From: Amphritea sp.
GTDB lineage: Bacteria; Pseudomonadota; Gammaproteobacteria; Pseudomonadales; Balneatricaceae
Direction of reading: 5' to 3'
DNA length: 64,000 nt
Assembly (NCBI RefSeq): GCF_016744155.1
Contig: NZ_JADGEW010000004.1
Location: 1 to 64,000 of the forward strand
The notes beneath the pieces were generated by a model. That model worked only from the letters and a program-made list of their open reading frames with translations, was not told the DNA's origin and did no database searches. Positions 16,051 to 24,353 of the stretch are shown piece after piece (within the stretch, counting starts at the first letter, position 1; each line of letters starts with the position of its first letter). The translations under genes were made by a program, and so were the position numbers.

Positions 16051-17541
16051 ATGACAATTATCGGCCATCTGATTAACGGCGAGATGCGTGATGACGCAGC
16101 CCGTACCCAGGACGTATTCAACCCATCCACTGGTGAAGTAACTAAGCAGGTTGCGCTGGCAAGTGTTGAAACTGTTGAAGAAGCGATTGCTGCTGCACAG
16201 GCTGCTTTCCCTGCATGGCGTAATACACCACCGGCAAAGCGTGCTCAGGTGATGTTCCGTTTTAAAGCGCTACTGGAACAGAATGCTGACAAGATCTGCG
16301 CCATGATTGGTGAAGAGCATGGCAAGATTTCTCACGATGCAATGGGTGAGCTTCAGCGTGGTATTGAAAACGTTGAGTACGCTTGCGGTGCACCTGAGCT
16401 GCTGAAAGGCGAGCATAGCCGTAATGTTGGACCAGGTATCGATTCCTGGAGTGAATTCCAGCCATTGGGCGTCGTTGCGGGTATTACACCGTTCAACTTC
16501 CCAGCGATGGTTCCGCTGTGGATGTACCCTATGGCGATCGTTTGCGGTAACACTTTTATACTGAAGCCTTCTGAGCGTGATCCAACCGCTACTACCTTTA
16601 TTGCACAGTTGTTGCAGGAAGCGGGTCTGCCAAAGGGTGTCATTAACGTCGTAAATGGCGATAAAGAAGCAGTTGATGTTCTGCTGACTGATGAGCGGAT
16701 TAAAGCGGTAAGCTTTGTTGGCTCTACACCGATTGCTGAATACATTTACAGCACTGCTAATGCCAACGGTAAGCGTTGTCAGGCACTGGGTGGCGCTAAG
16801 AACCACGCGATCGTAATGCCGGATGCGGATATGGATAACGCTGTAAACCAGTTGTTGGGTGCTGCATTTGGCTCTTCTGGCGAGCGTTGTATGGCTCTGT
16901 CTGTTGCGGTTGCCGTGGGCGATGACGCTGCAGACGCGCTAGTTGCGAAAATGAGTGCCGGTATGGAACCTTTGAAAGTTGGTGCTTACAGCAATAGTGA
17001 TAACGATTTCGGTCCGGTAATCACTCGTGCACACCAGCAGAAAGTAAATGGCTTCATCGACAGTGCAGAAGCTGACGGTGCGAAGATTGTTGTTGATGGT
17101 CGTAACCCAGACGTTGCGGGTTATGAAAACGGCTTCTTCGTTGGTGCTACCCTGATCGACGGCGTTACTGCTGAGATGCAGAGCTACCAGGAAGAGATCT
17201 TCGGTCCGGTACTGCAGATTGTACGTGTTGATACGATGGAAGAAGCGATGCAGCTAATCAACGATCACGAATATGGTAACGGTACCTGTATCTTTACCCG
17301 TGACGGTGAAGCAGCACGTTACTTCTCTGACAATATCCAGGTGGGCATGGTCGGTATTAACGTACCACTGCCAGTACCCGTGTCTTACCACAGCTTCGGT
17401 GGCTGGAAGCGTTCTTTGTTTGGTGATCTGCACGCTTACGGTCCTGACTCAGTACGTTTTTACACTAAGCGTAAGACGATTACTCAGCGCTGGCCTTCCA
17501 GCAGTATGCGTGAAGGTGTTTCTTTCGCATTCCCTAGTTAA
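16051..17541 (+). CDS. bauC: CoA-acylating (methyl)malonate-semialdehyde dehydrogenase
   Basis: A 496-residue aldehyde dehydrogenase of the MmsA type, usual length about 500. It shows ITPFNFPAMVPLWMYP, LKPSERDPT, FVGSTPIAEYIY and the active-site cysteine in SSGERCMALS near residue 285. MmsA-type enzymes convert malonate semialdehyde to acetyl-CoA with release of CO2, using NAD and CoA. It is 146 bases after bauA on the same strand. The gap has no terminator, so co-transcription is likely. The name mmsA would also fit, but no valine-degradation genes are near, so the beta-alanine role is preferred. Confidence 0.88.
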   Translation: MTIIGHLINGEMRDDAARTQDVFNPSTGEVTKQVALASVETVEEAIAAAQAAFPAWRNTPPAKRAQVMFRFKALLEQNADKICAMIGEEHGKISHDAMGELQRGIENVEYACGAPELLKGEHSRNVGPGIDSWSEFQPLGVVAGITPFNFPAMVPLWMYPMAIVCGNTFILKPSERDPTATTFIAQLLQEAGLPKGVINVVNGDKEAVDVLLTDERIKAVSFVGSTPIAEYIYSTANANGKRCQALGGAKNHAIVMPDADMDNAVNQLLGAAFGSSGERCMALSVAVAVGDDAADALVAKMSAGMEPLKVGAYSNSDNDFGPVITRAHQQKVNGFIDSAEADGAKIVVDGRNPDVAGYENGFFVGATLIDGVTAEMQSYQEEIFGPVLQIVRVDTMEEAMQLINDHEYGNGTCIFTRDGEAARYFSDNIQVGMVGINVPLPVPVSYHSFGGWKRSLFGDLHAYGPDSVRFYTKRKTITQRWPSSSMREGVSFAFPS

Positions 17542-17559
17542 TCACCAATGTAAGATTGG

Positions 17560-17633
17560 CTAGACCGTTGAATATGTTTGCTTTGCTAGAGTGTCGCAGT
17601 GCGACCTGCTAGTGGTCAGACAAAACGGTCTAG
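17560..17633. repeat. Nested inverted repeat with REP-like core
   Basis: The perfect ten-base arms CTAGACCGTT (17560-17569) and AACGGTCTAG (17624-17633) enclose a palindrome GTCGC-AGT-GCGAC (17593-17605), itself flanked by GCTAG on both sides. The core matches the repeat family at 6949-7132 and 10427-10594. It lies just after bauC. Confidence 0.65.
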
Positions 17634-17710
17634 GCTTCTTTTTGCTTTCCTCTTGTTTTGAGCGATAAGGAAACAAGTTTTACTCCTGAGTTTCTTTTAT
17701 TCCGCCATTT

Positions 17711-17746
17711 GCCGGTTCCTGTACATACAGGTGCCGGCTTTTTTTT
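17711..17746 (+). terminator. Terminator of the bauAC transcript
   Basis: The stem GCCGG..CCTGTA pairs with TACAGG.CCGGC around a two-base loop with small internal bulges, followed by eight T residues on the plus strand. It is about 170 bases after bauC. Confidence 0.8.
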
Positions 17747-17773
17747 GTCTGGTTGTTAATAATCTTAGGCGTG

Positions 17774-18568
17774 TCAGTTCGCCGCGATAAAGTCATATAT
17801 CTTATCTACGACTTTATCTTCGATTCCCAGGAAACCGTGATAAGAGAGGCCCTTACAGGAATCGCCAGTTTCCCTGCCACCTTGAAAGATAATAACCTCA
17901 GCGCTACTGGCGTTGACTAATTTATCTTTGATCAGCTCAGCACCTTCTGGTGGTGTATTTGCACAGCCGTCATTCTCATGGGTGGCAATAAGAGTCGGTT
18001 GAGTAATCTTTGCAAGATCCATCATGACTACGGATTTACCACCCTTATTACGCTTACTCATGCTGGATGTCAGCACCAGACCGGAAACCTGTTGAGCGCT
18101 ATTAATCGTAATATGGGTTGCTGATTCTGTACCGCGGCTAGTGCCTACCAACCAGACCGGAATATCTGCCTGCTGCTTCAGATAGGCAATAACTGCGTCA
18201 ATATCGGTGACATGCTCCTCGCTGCTACGAAAGCCTTTGAACATGCCTTTCATCTTTTGCTTATCAGATGGCGCATCAACCACCGCAACCATCAGACCTT
18301 TATCAGCGAACAGACCCCTGGAGCGGACCAGAAAGTTAGTTGTGCCAGCGCCCAGAGAGGGAGTGCCAAACACTGACGAAAGCTTAAGAGTACCTGCGCC
18401 GCCGCTGAATAGAATTACACTGGCAGTGGGGTTGTCCGGTTTGATCAGGATAAATTTTTGGGTTACGTCGCCGCGAGTTTTCAGGCTGACAAGTTCTGCA
18501 GCGGATACAGAGTAGGAAGCTAAAGTGAGGAGCAGGATTAAGAAGTTGCTTAACAGTCGCATAGTCAT
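17774..18568 (-). CDS. Exported alpha/beta-hydrolase
   Basis: A protein of about 264 residues with a signal peptide (LLSNFLILLLTLASYSVSAA). The mature part has an alpha/beta-hydrolase outline: a strand plus oxyanion segment ASVILFSGGAG, the nucleophile elbow VGTSRGTESA (serine near residue 140), an acid-bearing ATHENDGCA segment and a late histidine in GLSYHGFLG. It is probably a periplasmic esterase or peptidase of unknown substrate. The start at 18568 or the next ATG at 18562 are both possible, with GGA before the second; the upstream extension to 18595 lacks a ribosome site. It is monocistronic. Confidence 0.75.
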   Translation of the reverse strand: MTMRLLSNFLILLLTLASYSVSAAELVSLKTRGDVTQKFILIKPDNPTASVILFSGGAGTLKLSSVFGTPSLGAGTTNFLVRSRGLFADKGLMVAVVDAPSDKQKMKGMFKGFRSSEEHVTDIDAVIAYLKQQADIPVWLVGTSRGTESATHITINSAQQVSGLVLTSSMSKRNKGGKSVVMMDLAKITQPTLIATHENDGCANTPPEGAELIKDKLVNASSAEVIIFQGGRETGDSCKGLSYHGFLGIEDKVVDKIYDFIAAN

Positions 18569-18811
18569 TCCATGTATTAAAGCACCTGCGAACAAGTCTG
18601 CAGGTTACTTAGATGCTGTTATTAAAGAGGTTCAGATAAAGAAAACAGACCTGAATCAGTATTATCATCGGTCAGGGCTGTATGAAAAACAATCAGACTA
18701 AGGCCGTTATATGGCCAGTCTGGAAGGAGCTTTAACTATTCTTTTGCTATGATAACCCTGTTTATATGAGTTCAGGGATAGTGTTACAGCTAACCGCCAT
18801 GGAGGGTGGAA

Positions 18812-19657
18812 ATGGTAATTCGTAATGGGCTGATTTTGTTAATCAGCTATCTAATCACGTCATTTAGTTATGCAGATAAACCGGCGTTGCAGTTGGCGAC
18901 AGTCTACTCGCCCGGGCTTGATGTCTCTCGTTATTGGGTTAGTGAGAAACTTGATGGAGTACGCGGTTACTGGGATGGCCAGCAGTTGCTAACCCGCCAG
19001 GGTTATCGCATTGATGCGCCGGACTGGTTTATTGCACCGCTACCCGAACAATCACTGGATGGCGAGTTATGGATAGGACGGGGGCAGTTTGATACAGTCT
19101 CTGCGCTTATCCGAAGTAGCTATGTTGGAGACAATAAAGGCCGCGATAACCGCTGGCGACAGGTGAAATTTATGCTATTTGATCTGCCACAGTTCCCCGG
19201 TGCTTTTAGTCAGCGACTTACGCGATTAAGAGGCGTTATTGATGAGGTTGATCGGGACTGGATTCAGACGGTGTATCAACGGCAGTTGGCCAGTGATACA
19301 GCGTTAATGGATTGGTTAGAACAGGTAGTTGCTGGTGGCGGTGAAGGGTTGATGTTGCATCATGAAGAGGCGATTTATAAGCAGGGGCGTAGTGCAGATC
19401 TGCTGAAGTTGAAACAGTGGCAAGATGCAGAAGCGATGGTTATAGGTTATCAACCGGGCAGAGGTAAATATGCCGGTATGCTGGGTTCATTAGTGGTGGA
19501 AACGGCTGATGGAATACGCTTCAAATTAGGCAGTGGATTCAGCGATGCTCAGCGCAAGAATCCGCCTGCAATCGGCAGTCAGGTTACCTATAAATATACC
19601 GGCGTCAGTGCCAGAGGTGTGCCCCGGTTTGCCAGTTTTATGCGAGTTCGCAGATAA
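18812..19657 (+). CDS. Exported ATP-dependent DNA ligase (Lig E type)
   Basis: A 281-residue minimal ATP-dependent DNA ligase with an N-terminal signal peptide (GLILLISYLITSFSYA). It has the nucleotidyltransferase motifs: EKLDGVRGYWDG with the adenylated lysine near residue 46, LDGELWIGRG, GGEGLMLH and LLKLKQW. An OB-fold domain follows (GSLVVETADGIRFKLGSGF). Lig E proteins occur in proteobacteria beside the NAD-dependent LigA and are thought to work in the periplasm, perhaps on incoming DNA during uptake. The ATG at 18812 is chosen over the GTG at 18806 because GGAGG stands seven bases before it. No competence genes lie adjacent. Confidence 0.88.
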   Translation: MVIRNGLILLISYLITSFSYADKPALQLATVYSPGLDVSRYWVSEKLDGVRGYWDGQQLLTRQGYRIDAPDWFIAPLPEQSLDGELWIGRGQFDTVSALIRSSYVGDNKGRDNRWRQVKFMLFDLPQFPGAFSQRLTRLRGVIDEVDRDWIQTVYQRQLASDTALMDWLEQVVAGGGEGLMLHHEEAIYKQGRSADLLKLKQWQDAEAMVIGYQPGRGKYAGMLGSLVVETADGIRFKLGSGFSDAQRKNPPAIGSQVTYKYTGVSARGVPRFASFMRVRR

Positions 19658-19703
19658 TGAGCACAGCGCTTTAAAATCTTTATAGCAGAGATCTATATGA
19701 CAT

Positions 19704-20033
19704 ATGAATAGAGTTGAATCATTAAGCCAGATTATCAGTTTTGGTGAACGCAGGGAGCAAGCCTATTCTTGTCTAGTGGGTGGTTCTCTTGAAAGTAGTT
19801 GCGAGCAGGTTGTCGTAACTAAACAGCAGCTTGCTGAAGTGTTAAACAAATATATCCTTGGCGATATCTGCACCGATGATCTTGAAGAGTGGGCGATGTT
19901 TGTTGAGTGCCGTGATGATATCGATCACGCCACAATTGAAGATTATATATATGCTTTGTCTAATCCATCTGTGATGGGAGAAATTGATAAAGATAAGATA
20001 GTTCAGATGGCGCAGCTGCTGACGGATGTATAA
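19704..20033 (+). CDS. Hypothetical acidic protein
   Basis: A 109-residue acidic soluble protein, apparently all helical, with an N-terminal MNRVESLSQIISFGERREQA and no signal peptide or membrane segment. I do not recognise it. The ribosome site is weak. It follows the ligase gene by 46 bases on the same strand and could be co-transcribed, and a strong terminator lies 78 bases after its stop. Codon use resembles the neighbours, which supports a real gene. Confidence 0.55.
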   Translation: MNRVESLSQIISFGERREQAYSCLVGGSLESSCEQVVVTKQQLAEVLNKYILGDICTDDLEEWAMFVECRDDIDHATIEDYIYALSNPSVMGEIDKDKIVQMAQLLTDV

Positions 20034-20110
20034 CAATTATCAAGCCAGCTTAATTTATTCAATAGTGTTTGCCCTGTCAGATTAGAATCAAGTGAGTCAC
20101 GTAAATAAAA

Positions 20111-20135
20111 ACCGGGCATGGAGCCCGGTTTTTTT
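20111..20135. terminator. Bidirectional terminator
   Basis: Perfect seven-base stem ACCGGGC/GCCCGGT with a five-base loop. There is a T run on the plus strand after it and a shorter T run on the minus strand. It separates the convergent hypothetical gene and TRAP operon. Confidence 0.88.
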
Positions 20136-20153
20136 ATGGCTATCGACCGTTGA

Positions 20154-21455
20154 TTAGTAACCCAGTAATAACTTAGGCAGGAAGAGTGACAGTTCCGGCA
20201 CAAAGGTCACCAGGAATACCATCGGCAAGTGGCCCAAACAGAGGAATTTCAAGGTCGGTTTGATATATTTATCTAACGATAACTTTCCGACCCCTCCTGC
20301 CATATAGAGCATGGGCGCACAGGGGGGCGAAACATTACCCAGTCCCAGGTTCACACCCACAACCGCTGCGAAGTGGATCGGATCTATACCCAGTTGATTA
20401 ATGATCGGCAGGAAGATAATCGCGGCAAGTACGCTGCCAGAAATATCATCCACTATCATGCCGATAAGTAGCAGCAGGATATTGATCAGAAATAGCAGTA
20501 CGTACTTGTTATCCGATACCTGGAGTAAAGCGTCTGCCAGATCGCGGGGCACCTGCTCCAGAATCATGGCGCGGCTCATAATAAACAGGAAGAACAATAC
20601 CGCCATAATTGAGCCGGTCATGGTCACCGCTCGTACGGTCACTGCTCCTAAGTTGCTTAGAGACATCCCTTTGTAGATAAACAGACCCACCGGAATAGCA
20701 TAGATAACGGCAATAGCAGCCGCTTCAGTGGGTGTTGCGATGCCACTATAGATAGCACCGAGAATGATCAGTGGCATGAGTAGCGCAAAGATTGCGTTGT
20801 AGCTGGTTGTTGCGACTTCTTTGGCTGCTGCTTTAAAGGCCAGTGGTGGATCGACTTTAATATCGGGATTATCACGCAGGAACCAGATGTTCAGTACGCA
20901 GTAAATGACGGTCAGCATGATGCCCGGAATAATGGTTGACAGAAATGCCGCGCCTACCGATAAGCCACCGGTGATTGAAAACACGATCATCGGAATGCTG
21001 GGGGGAATCAGCAATGCCAATACCGAAGAGCAGGCTACCAGCGCGGTGGCATGCCCCGGTGGATAGCCTTCGCGAATCATCCTTGGAATCATGATCTGAC
21101 CAACGGCTGCGATCGCCGCGGACGAGCTGCCGGATATGGCACCAAATAGCGCACAGGTAAGCACCGTCACAGCGCCTAAGCCGCCTTTAATTCGTCCTAC
21201 CAGAGAGTTTACAAAGTTAAGTAGTCGTTCTGATATTCCACCTTCAGCCATTAAAAGACCGGCAAATATAAACAGTGGCAGAGCCAATAGGGCAAAGCTA
21301 CTGGCGGTTTTAAACCCGTGCGGAATCAGGAACGAAATATCGTTACCGGTGGTGTAGGTAAAGAGAATTGCGCCGATACCGAAGGCAAAGGCTACCGGGA
21401 TCTCGATCAGGATCAGGATAACGACAATCAGCATTGAAATTAGAAACAGAGTCAT
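20154..21455 (-). CDS. TRAP transporter large permease (DctM), first system
   Basis: A 433-residue polytopic membrane protein with about 12 hydrophobic segments and DctM signatures: PLFIFAGLLMAEGGISERL, LIPPSIPMIVFSITGG and GNVSPPCAPMLYMAGG. DctM is the sodium-driven channel subunit that moves the solute delivered by the periplasmic binding protein. It starts three bases after the small permease gene, so the two are translated together. The substrate is not evident; TRAP systems usually carry organic acids or zwitterionic acids. Confidence 0.92.
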   Translation of the reverse strand: MTLFLISMLIVVILILIEIPVAFAFGIGAILFTYTTGNDISFLIPHGFKTASSFALLALPLFIFAGLLMAEGGISERLLNFVNSLVGRIKGGLGAVTVLTCALFGAISGSSSAAIAAVGQIMIPRMIREGYPPGHATALVACSSVLALLIPPSIPMIVFSITGGLSVGAAFLSTIIPGIMLTVIYCVLNIWFLRDNPDIKVDPPLAFKAAAKEVATTSYNAIFALLMPLIILGAIYSGIATPTEAAAIAVIYAIPVGLFIYKGMSLSNLGAVTVRAVTMTGSIMAVLFFLFIMSRAMILEQVPRDLADALLQVSDNKYVLLFLINILLLLIGMIVDDISGSVLAAIIFLPIINQLGIDPIHFAAVVGVNLGLGNVSPPCAPMLYMAGGVGKLSLDKYIKPTLKFLCLGHLPMVFLVTFVPELSLFLPKLLLGY

Positions 21456-21458
21456 CGT

Positions 21459-22112
21459 TTAATCCTCCTGTTTATTCGGTTGGCGGGGCATTTTGCATAA
21501 TGCGCGGAATTCAGTAATGGTTTCGAGCAAGAAGTAGCCCACCATCATGGCAAATCCTACGACCATGCTGGCGCTCCAAAGGCCACGGGGCCAACGCAGG
21601 TTGACGCTTAAGCGGCCACGATCTATCTCTTTTAGCGCGTATTTACAGGCAAAGTAGCCAAAGATGCAGGCGGCAATCATGCAGGTTATTGAGCCAGCAA
21701 AGCGAATAATGCTTACTTTGTAGGGGTCTTTTACTACCAGGCTTACAATACCGCCGTGGATATGTTCGCGTACCCGGGTGGCATAGCCCATACCGAGGAA
21801 ATAGATCCATACAGCCAATAGGACAGCTACTTCTTCTATTCCAGTGAAGGGAGATTGGAATACGTAGCGCATGATGACTTGCGAGAACATCAGTACAGCC
21901 AGGCCCAGGCCAGCTATCATCATCATCCCACGGAACGTCCAGTTCAACAGGCGTTCAAAGCGGATCAGATAGTGGTCAATCTTGTTGTTTGATTGAACAG
22001 GTATGGCGTGTAGGTGAGGTGGAATTGGATGGGTACTGAGGTCAGGATCGTAATCATAGATCTTGGCTTCACCCACCGGTTTTACAACGGTATTCAGTTT
22101 TTCTTTTTGCAT
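21459..22112 (-). CDS. TRAP transporter small permease (DctQ), first system
   Basis: A 217-residue protein with four transmembrane segments from about residue 58 on, including FSQVIMRYVFQSPFTGIEE and a GMGYATRVREHIHGG loop typical of DctQ. It carries an unusual hydrophilic N-terminal extension of about 50 residues (contains DYDPDLSTHPIPPHLH). The start at 22112 has a clear AGGA site, so the extension looks real. Small permeases are normally 160-190 residues. It works with the large permease downstream. Confidence 0.88.
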   Translation of the reverse strand: MQKEKLNTVVKPVGEAKIYDYDPDLSTHPIPPHLHAIPVQSNNKIDHYLIRFERLLNWTFRGMMMIAGLGLAVLMFSQVIMRYVFQSPFTGIEEVAVLLAVWIYFLGMGYATRVREHIHGGIVSLVVKDPYKVSIIRFAGSITCMIAACIFGYFACKYALKEIDRGRLSVNLRWPRGLWSASMVVGFAMMVGYFLLETITEFRALCKMPRQPNKQED

Positions 22113-22141
22113 AGTACTGATCCTGAATTAGTATCCGGACG

Positions 22142-22203
22142 ATATCACCCTCGAGGCCCCTGTGTTCTGCCAACAGGGCAGAACAGAGGGGGAGGGTGAT
22201 ACC
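22142..22203 (-). terminator. Long hairpin between dctP and dctQ
   Basis: ATCACCCTC and GAGGGTGAT (22144-22152, 22192-22200) enclose a second 15-base stem CCCCTGTGTTCTGCC with one mismatch to its partner. The whole folds into one long hairpin after the binding protein gene. No T run follows, so it more likely protects the dctP message or attenuates readthrough than fully terminates. Confidence 0.65.
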
Positions 22204-22226
22204 GAGACAGTTAACGTCGGGATGGA

Positions 22227-23246
22227 TCAGTTGATACCGGCAATATCGCGCATCATGTTCATGATCTCAGGACCAACAATCTTTTCCATGAATGGCCATT
22301 CATTCTTATAGAGAATAGCTTTTGCCTTATCCATCTGTTCAGGAGTCAGTTCAACTACGTTGATACCTTCGTCACGAACTCGCTTCAGGAAGCCTTCGTC
22401 AATTGCTTGTGCTTCATCCCAAACTTTGTTGAGGGTTACGTCAGCAGCTGCCAGCAGTTTTGCACGCTCATCAGCCGGCAGGTCTTCCAACCAGGATTTG
22501 TTGACTACCCAGAATGCGTGCTCAAAGTAGTCCTTGGTCAGGATGTAAGCGGACAGTACGTCGCGCATCTGCCAGATCTCTACGGATGGGCCAAACGCAC
22601 GGCCATCAACGGTGCCTAGCTGTAAGCCTGTGTATAGCTCAGAGAATGGCATAGGTACTGCGGTGAAGCCCCAGTTATTGAAACGCTCAATGCCGATTGG
22701 CACTGGTGGTACGCGCATCTGGATACCTTTGGTATCTTCCGGGAAGTTGACGGGTACGCGATCTACGCCTTTACGGATAGCAACTGAGCCGAAGCCGGTA
22801 GGAATAGTTCCCAGTACGACCAGATCAAGATCGGCCATGATGTTGTTATATACATCGGTCATCTTACCGTTCGGGCCATAAACTTTGCGTGCGTCATCCC
22901 AGTTATCAACCACGTAACCCAGCCATGAGATGTCCAGGCGTGGATCAAATTCGGATGCAGCAAAGGTCATGCTCATCGGAACGACACCATCCATGCTTTG
23001 CTCGAAGATAGATGCCCAGTCACCCAGGTCGCCGCCTGGATGGTAATCGACTTCCATACCAGAACCCTGCTTTGCCAGCTGTTCTGTAAAGGAAGTAGAT
23101 GCCAGGTGAAATATGTGATCAGTAGGGTAGGCGTGGGCTAGCATAAAGTCATCGCCGGCCTGTGCAGACTGAATTGCCGGCACTGATAGTGCTGCGGTAA
23201 CGGCACAGGTAGAGATAAGGTTTTTCAGAGATTTGTAACTTGTCAT
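22227..23246 (-). CDS. TRAP transporter solute-binding protein (DctP), first system
   Basis: A 339-residue periplasmic protein with a signal peptide ending near AIQSAQA. The DctP-type core shows KGIQMRVPPVPI, in which the conserved arginine binds the carboxylate of the ligand, and FSELYTGLQLGTVDGRAFGP. It leads a three-gene operon with both permeases. A good AGAGGT site precedes the ATG at 23246. The neighbours, amine and beta-alanine catabolism and NhaC, suggest an amino-acid-like or keto-acid ligand, but this is inference. Confidence 0.9.
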   Translation of the reverse strand: MTSYKSLKNLISTCAVTAALSVPAIQSAQAGDDFMLAHAYPTDHIFHLASTSFTEQLAKQGSGMEVDYHPGGDLGDWASIFEQSMDGVVPMSMTFAASEFDPRLDISWLGYVVDNWDDARKVYGPNGKMTDVYNNIMADLDLVVLGTIPTGFGSVAIRKGVDRVPVNFPEDTKGIQMRVPPVPIGIERFNNWGFTAVPMPFSELYTGLQLGTVDGRAFGPSVEIWQMRDVLSAYILTKDYFEHAFWVVNKSWLEDLPADERAKLLAAADVTLNKVWDEAQAIDEGFLKRVRDEGINVVELTPEQMDKAKAILYKNEWPFMEKIVGPEIMNMMRDIAGIN

Positions 23247-23724
23247 AGCGACCTCTAATATTTTTTTTATGGTCTTTCTTAAGCACTGCCATCGGCCGTT
23301 TCTGTTTATAACAGACCTAGTTAAGATGGAGCAGGTGACATTCTGCGCTATGAGTTTGGTTAGTTAAATTACGAATTTATATATTTAACTTAAGTGAAAG
23401 CTTAACTTTAATCTTTATCAATACCCTTATCTGGGTACGGGATTTAAATGAAGCAATTAAGGGACGTTTTATGATAAAAAAGGCATCGCATTAAAGTAGT
23501 CTGTCGTAATTATTTATTGTAAATAACCGGAGGGTTGAACAACGTTATGCTGTTAGCACAAGGAGTGCTTAACACTGGCAGTAGCTTGATGACTTGTCGG
23601 GTGTCACTGAAGTGATCGGCGATATCGTTAGTCAGGCATTGTATCTCTACCCCCACGAGGGTATGCCCTGATGCTTAAATCGCAGACTATAATTAGGTTG
23701 TCTTAATAATTTCGAGTAGTAGTA
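23247..23724. promoter_or_regulatory. 478-base control region between dctP and the cNMP-binding gene
   Basis: Divergent genes leave this gap, which must hold two promoters. TTGGTTAGTTAA at 23356-23367 is shared with the bauA promoter region, and direct TTAACTT repeats follow at about 23386-23410. TATAATTAGG near 23690 could be a -10 region for the downstream gene. A 22-codon frame at 23547 looks like chance. Confidence 0.4.
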
Positions 23725-24207
23725 ATGCAGGAACTTCAATATTCCGAGCAACGTGGACAGTTTTCAACTGATTTCTGTCATGGCTTGTCTATGTTTGGTG
23801 CCCTATCAGACGATAGCCTTGATTTTATGTTACAGCGGGGGCGGCTTTTGCAGGTAGATGCGGGTGAGACGCTGTTCAGCGTCGGTGATAAATCTGACAT
23901 GTTTTATGTCGTGTTAAAAGGGGCTGTGCGTTTCTTTCAAGCTAAAGATGAAAGTGGCATTAAGGTGCCATTGCGTAAATACCAGGTCGGTGAACAGGTG
24001 GGATTTGTTGGCATGATAGGTCTGCATCAACGACGTGGTGACGCACTGATGGAAGAATCCGGTTATTTGATGGAGATCAGTGCTGAACTGTTCCATCAAT
24101 TGTGTGAGAAATTTCCTGAAATGTTCCAGATTTTCCTGATAAATATTGCCCGGGAAATGAGCCGAGAGATCAGCCATTTGGACCAGATGTATATTGATAA
24201 AGATTAA
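23725..24207 (+). CDS. Stand-alone cyclic-nucleotide-binding domain protein
   Basis: A 160-residue protein consisting of one CRP-like beta-barrel (GETLFSVGDKSDMFYVVLKG at about residues 51-70) and the start of the following helix. The helix-turn-helix of Crp/Fnr regulators is absent; the protein ends shortly after the dimer helix. The usual cAMP-binding RxS motif in the phosphate-binding cassette is not obvious, so it may bind another ligand or none. It could act by protein contact. It is monocistronic. Confidence 0.8.
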   Translation: MQELQYSEQRGQFSTDFCHGLSMFGALSDDSLDFMLQRGRLLQVDAGETLFSVGDKSDMFYVVLKGAVRFFQAKDESGIKVPLRKYQVGEQVGFVGMIGLHQRRGDALMEESGYLMEISAELFHQLCEKFPEMFQIFLINIAREMSREISHLDQMYIDKD

Positions 24208-24353
24208 TATCGGGGCTCAACTTTCCCTGCTTTACCATTCCTGGTTCTTACTCTCTTTGCTGTTTAATGTTCATGGCCAGTATTTAAAGGCCAAGCCTCG
24301 GAATGTTCCTCATACAACAGCACAAGCTACAGATATCGTTTTATATTACCGGG

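Noticed and set aside
16270-16806. 178-codon antisense frame inside bauC
   Set aside because: Lies wholly opposite an intact aldehyde dehydrogenase gene; no motif.
23547-23615. 22-codon frame with GGAGGG 13 bases upstream
   Set aside because: Spacing is poor and the peptide has no leader-like features; probably chance.
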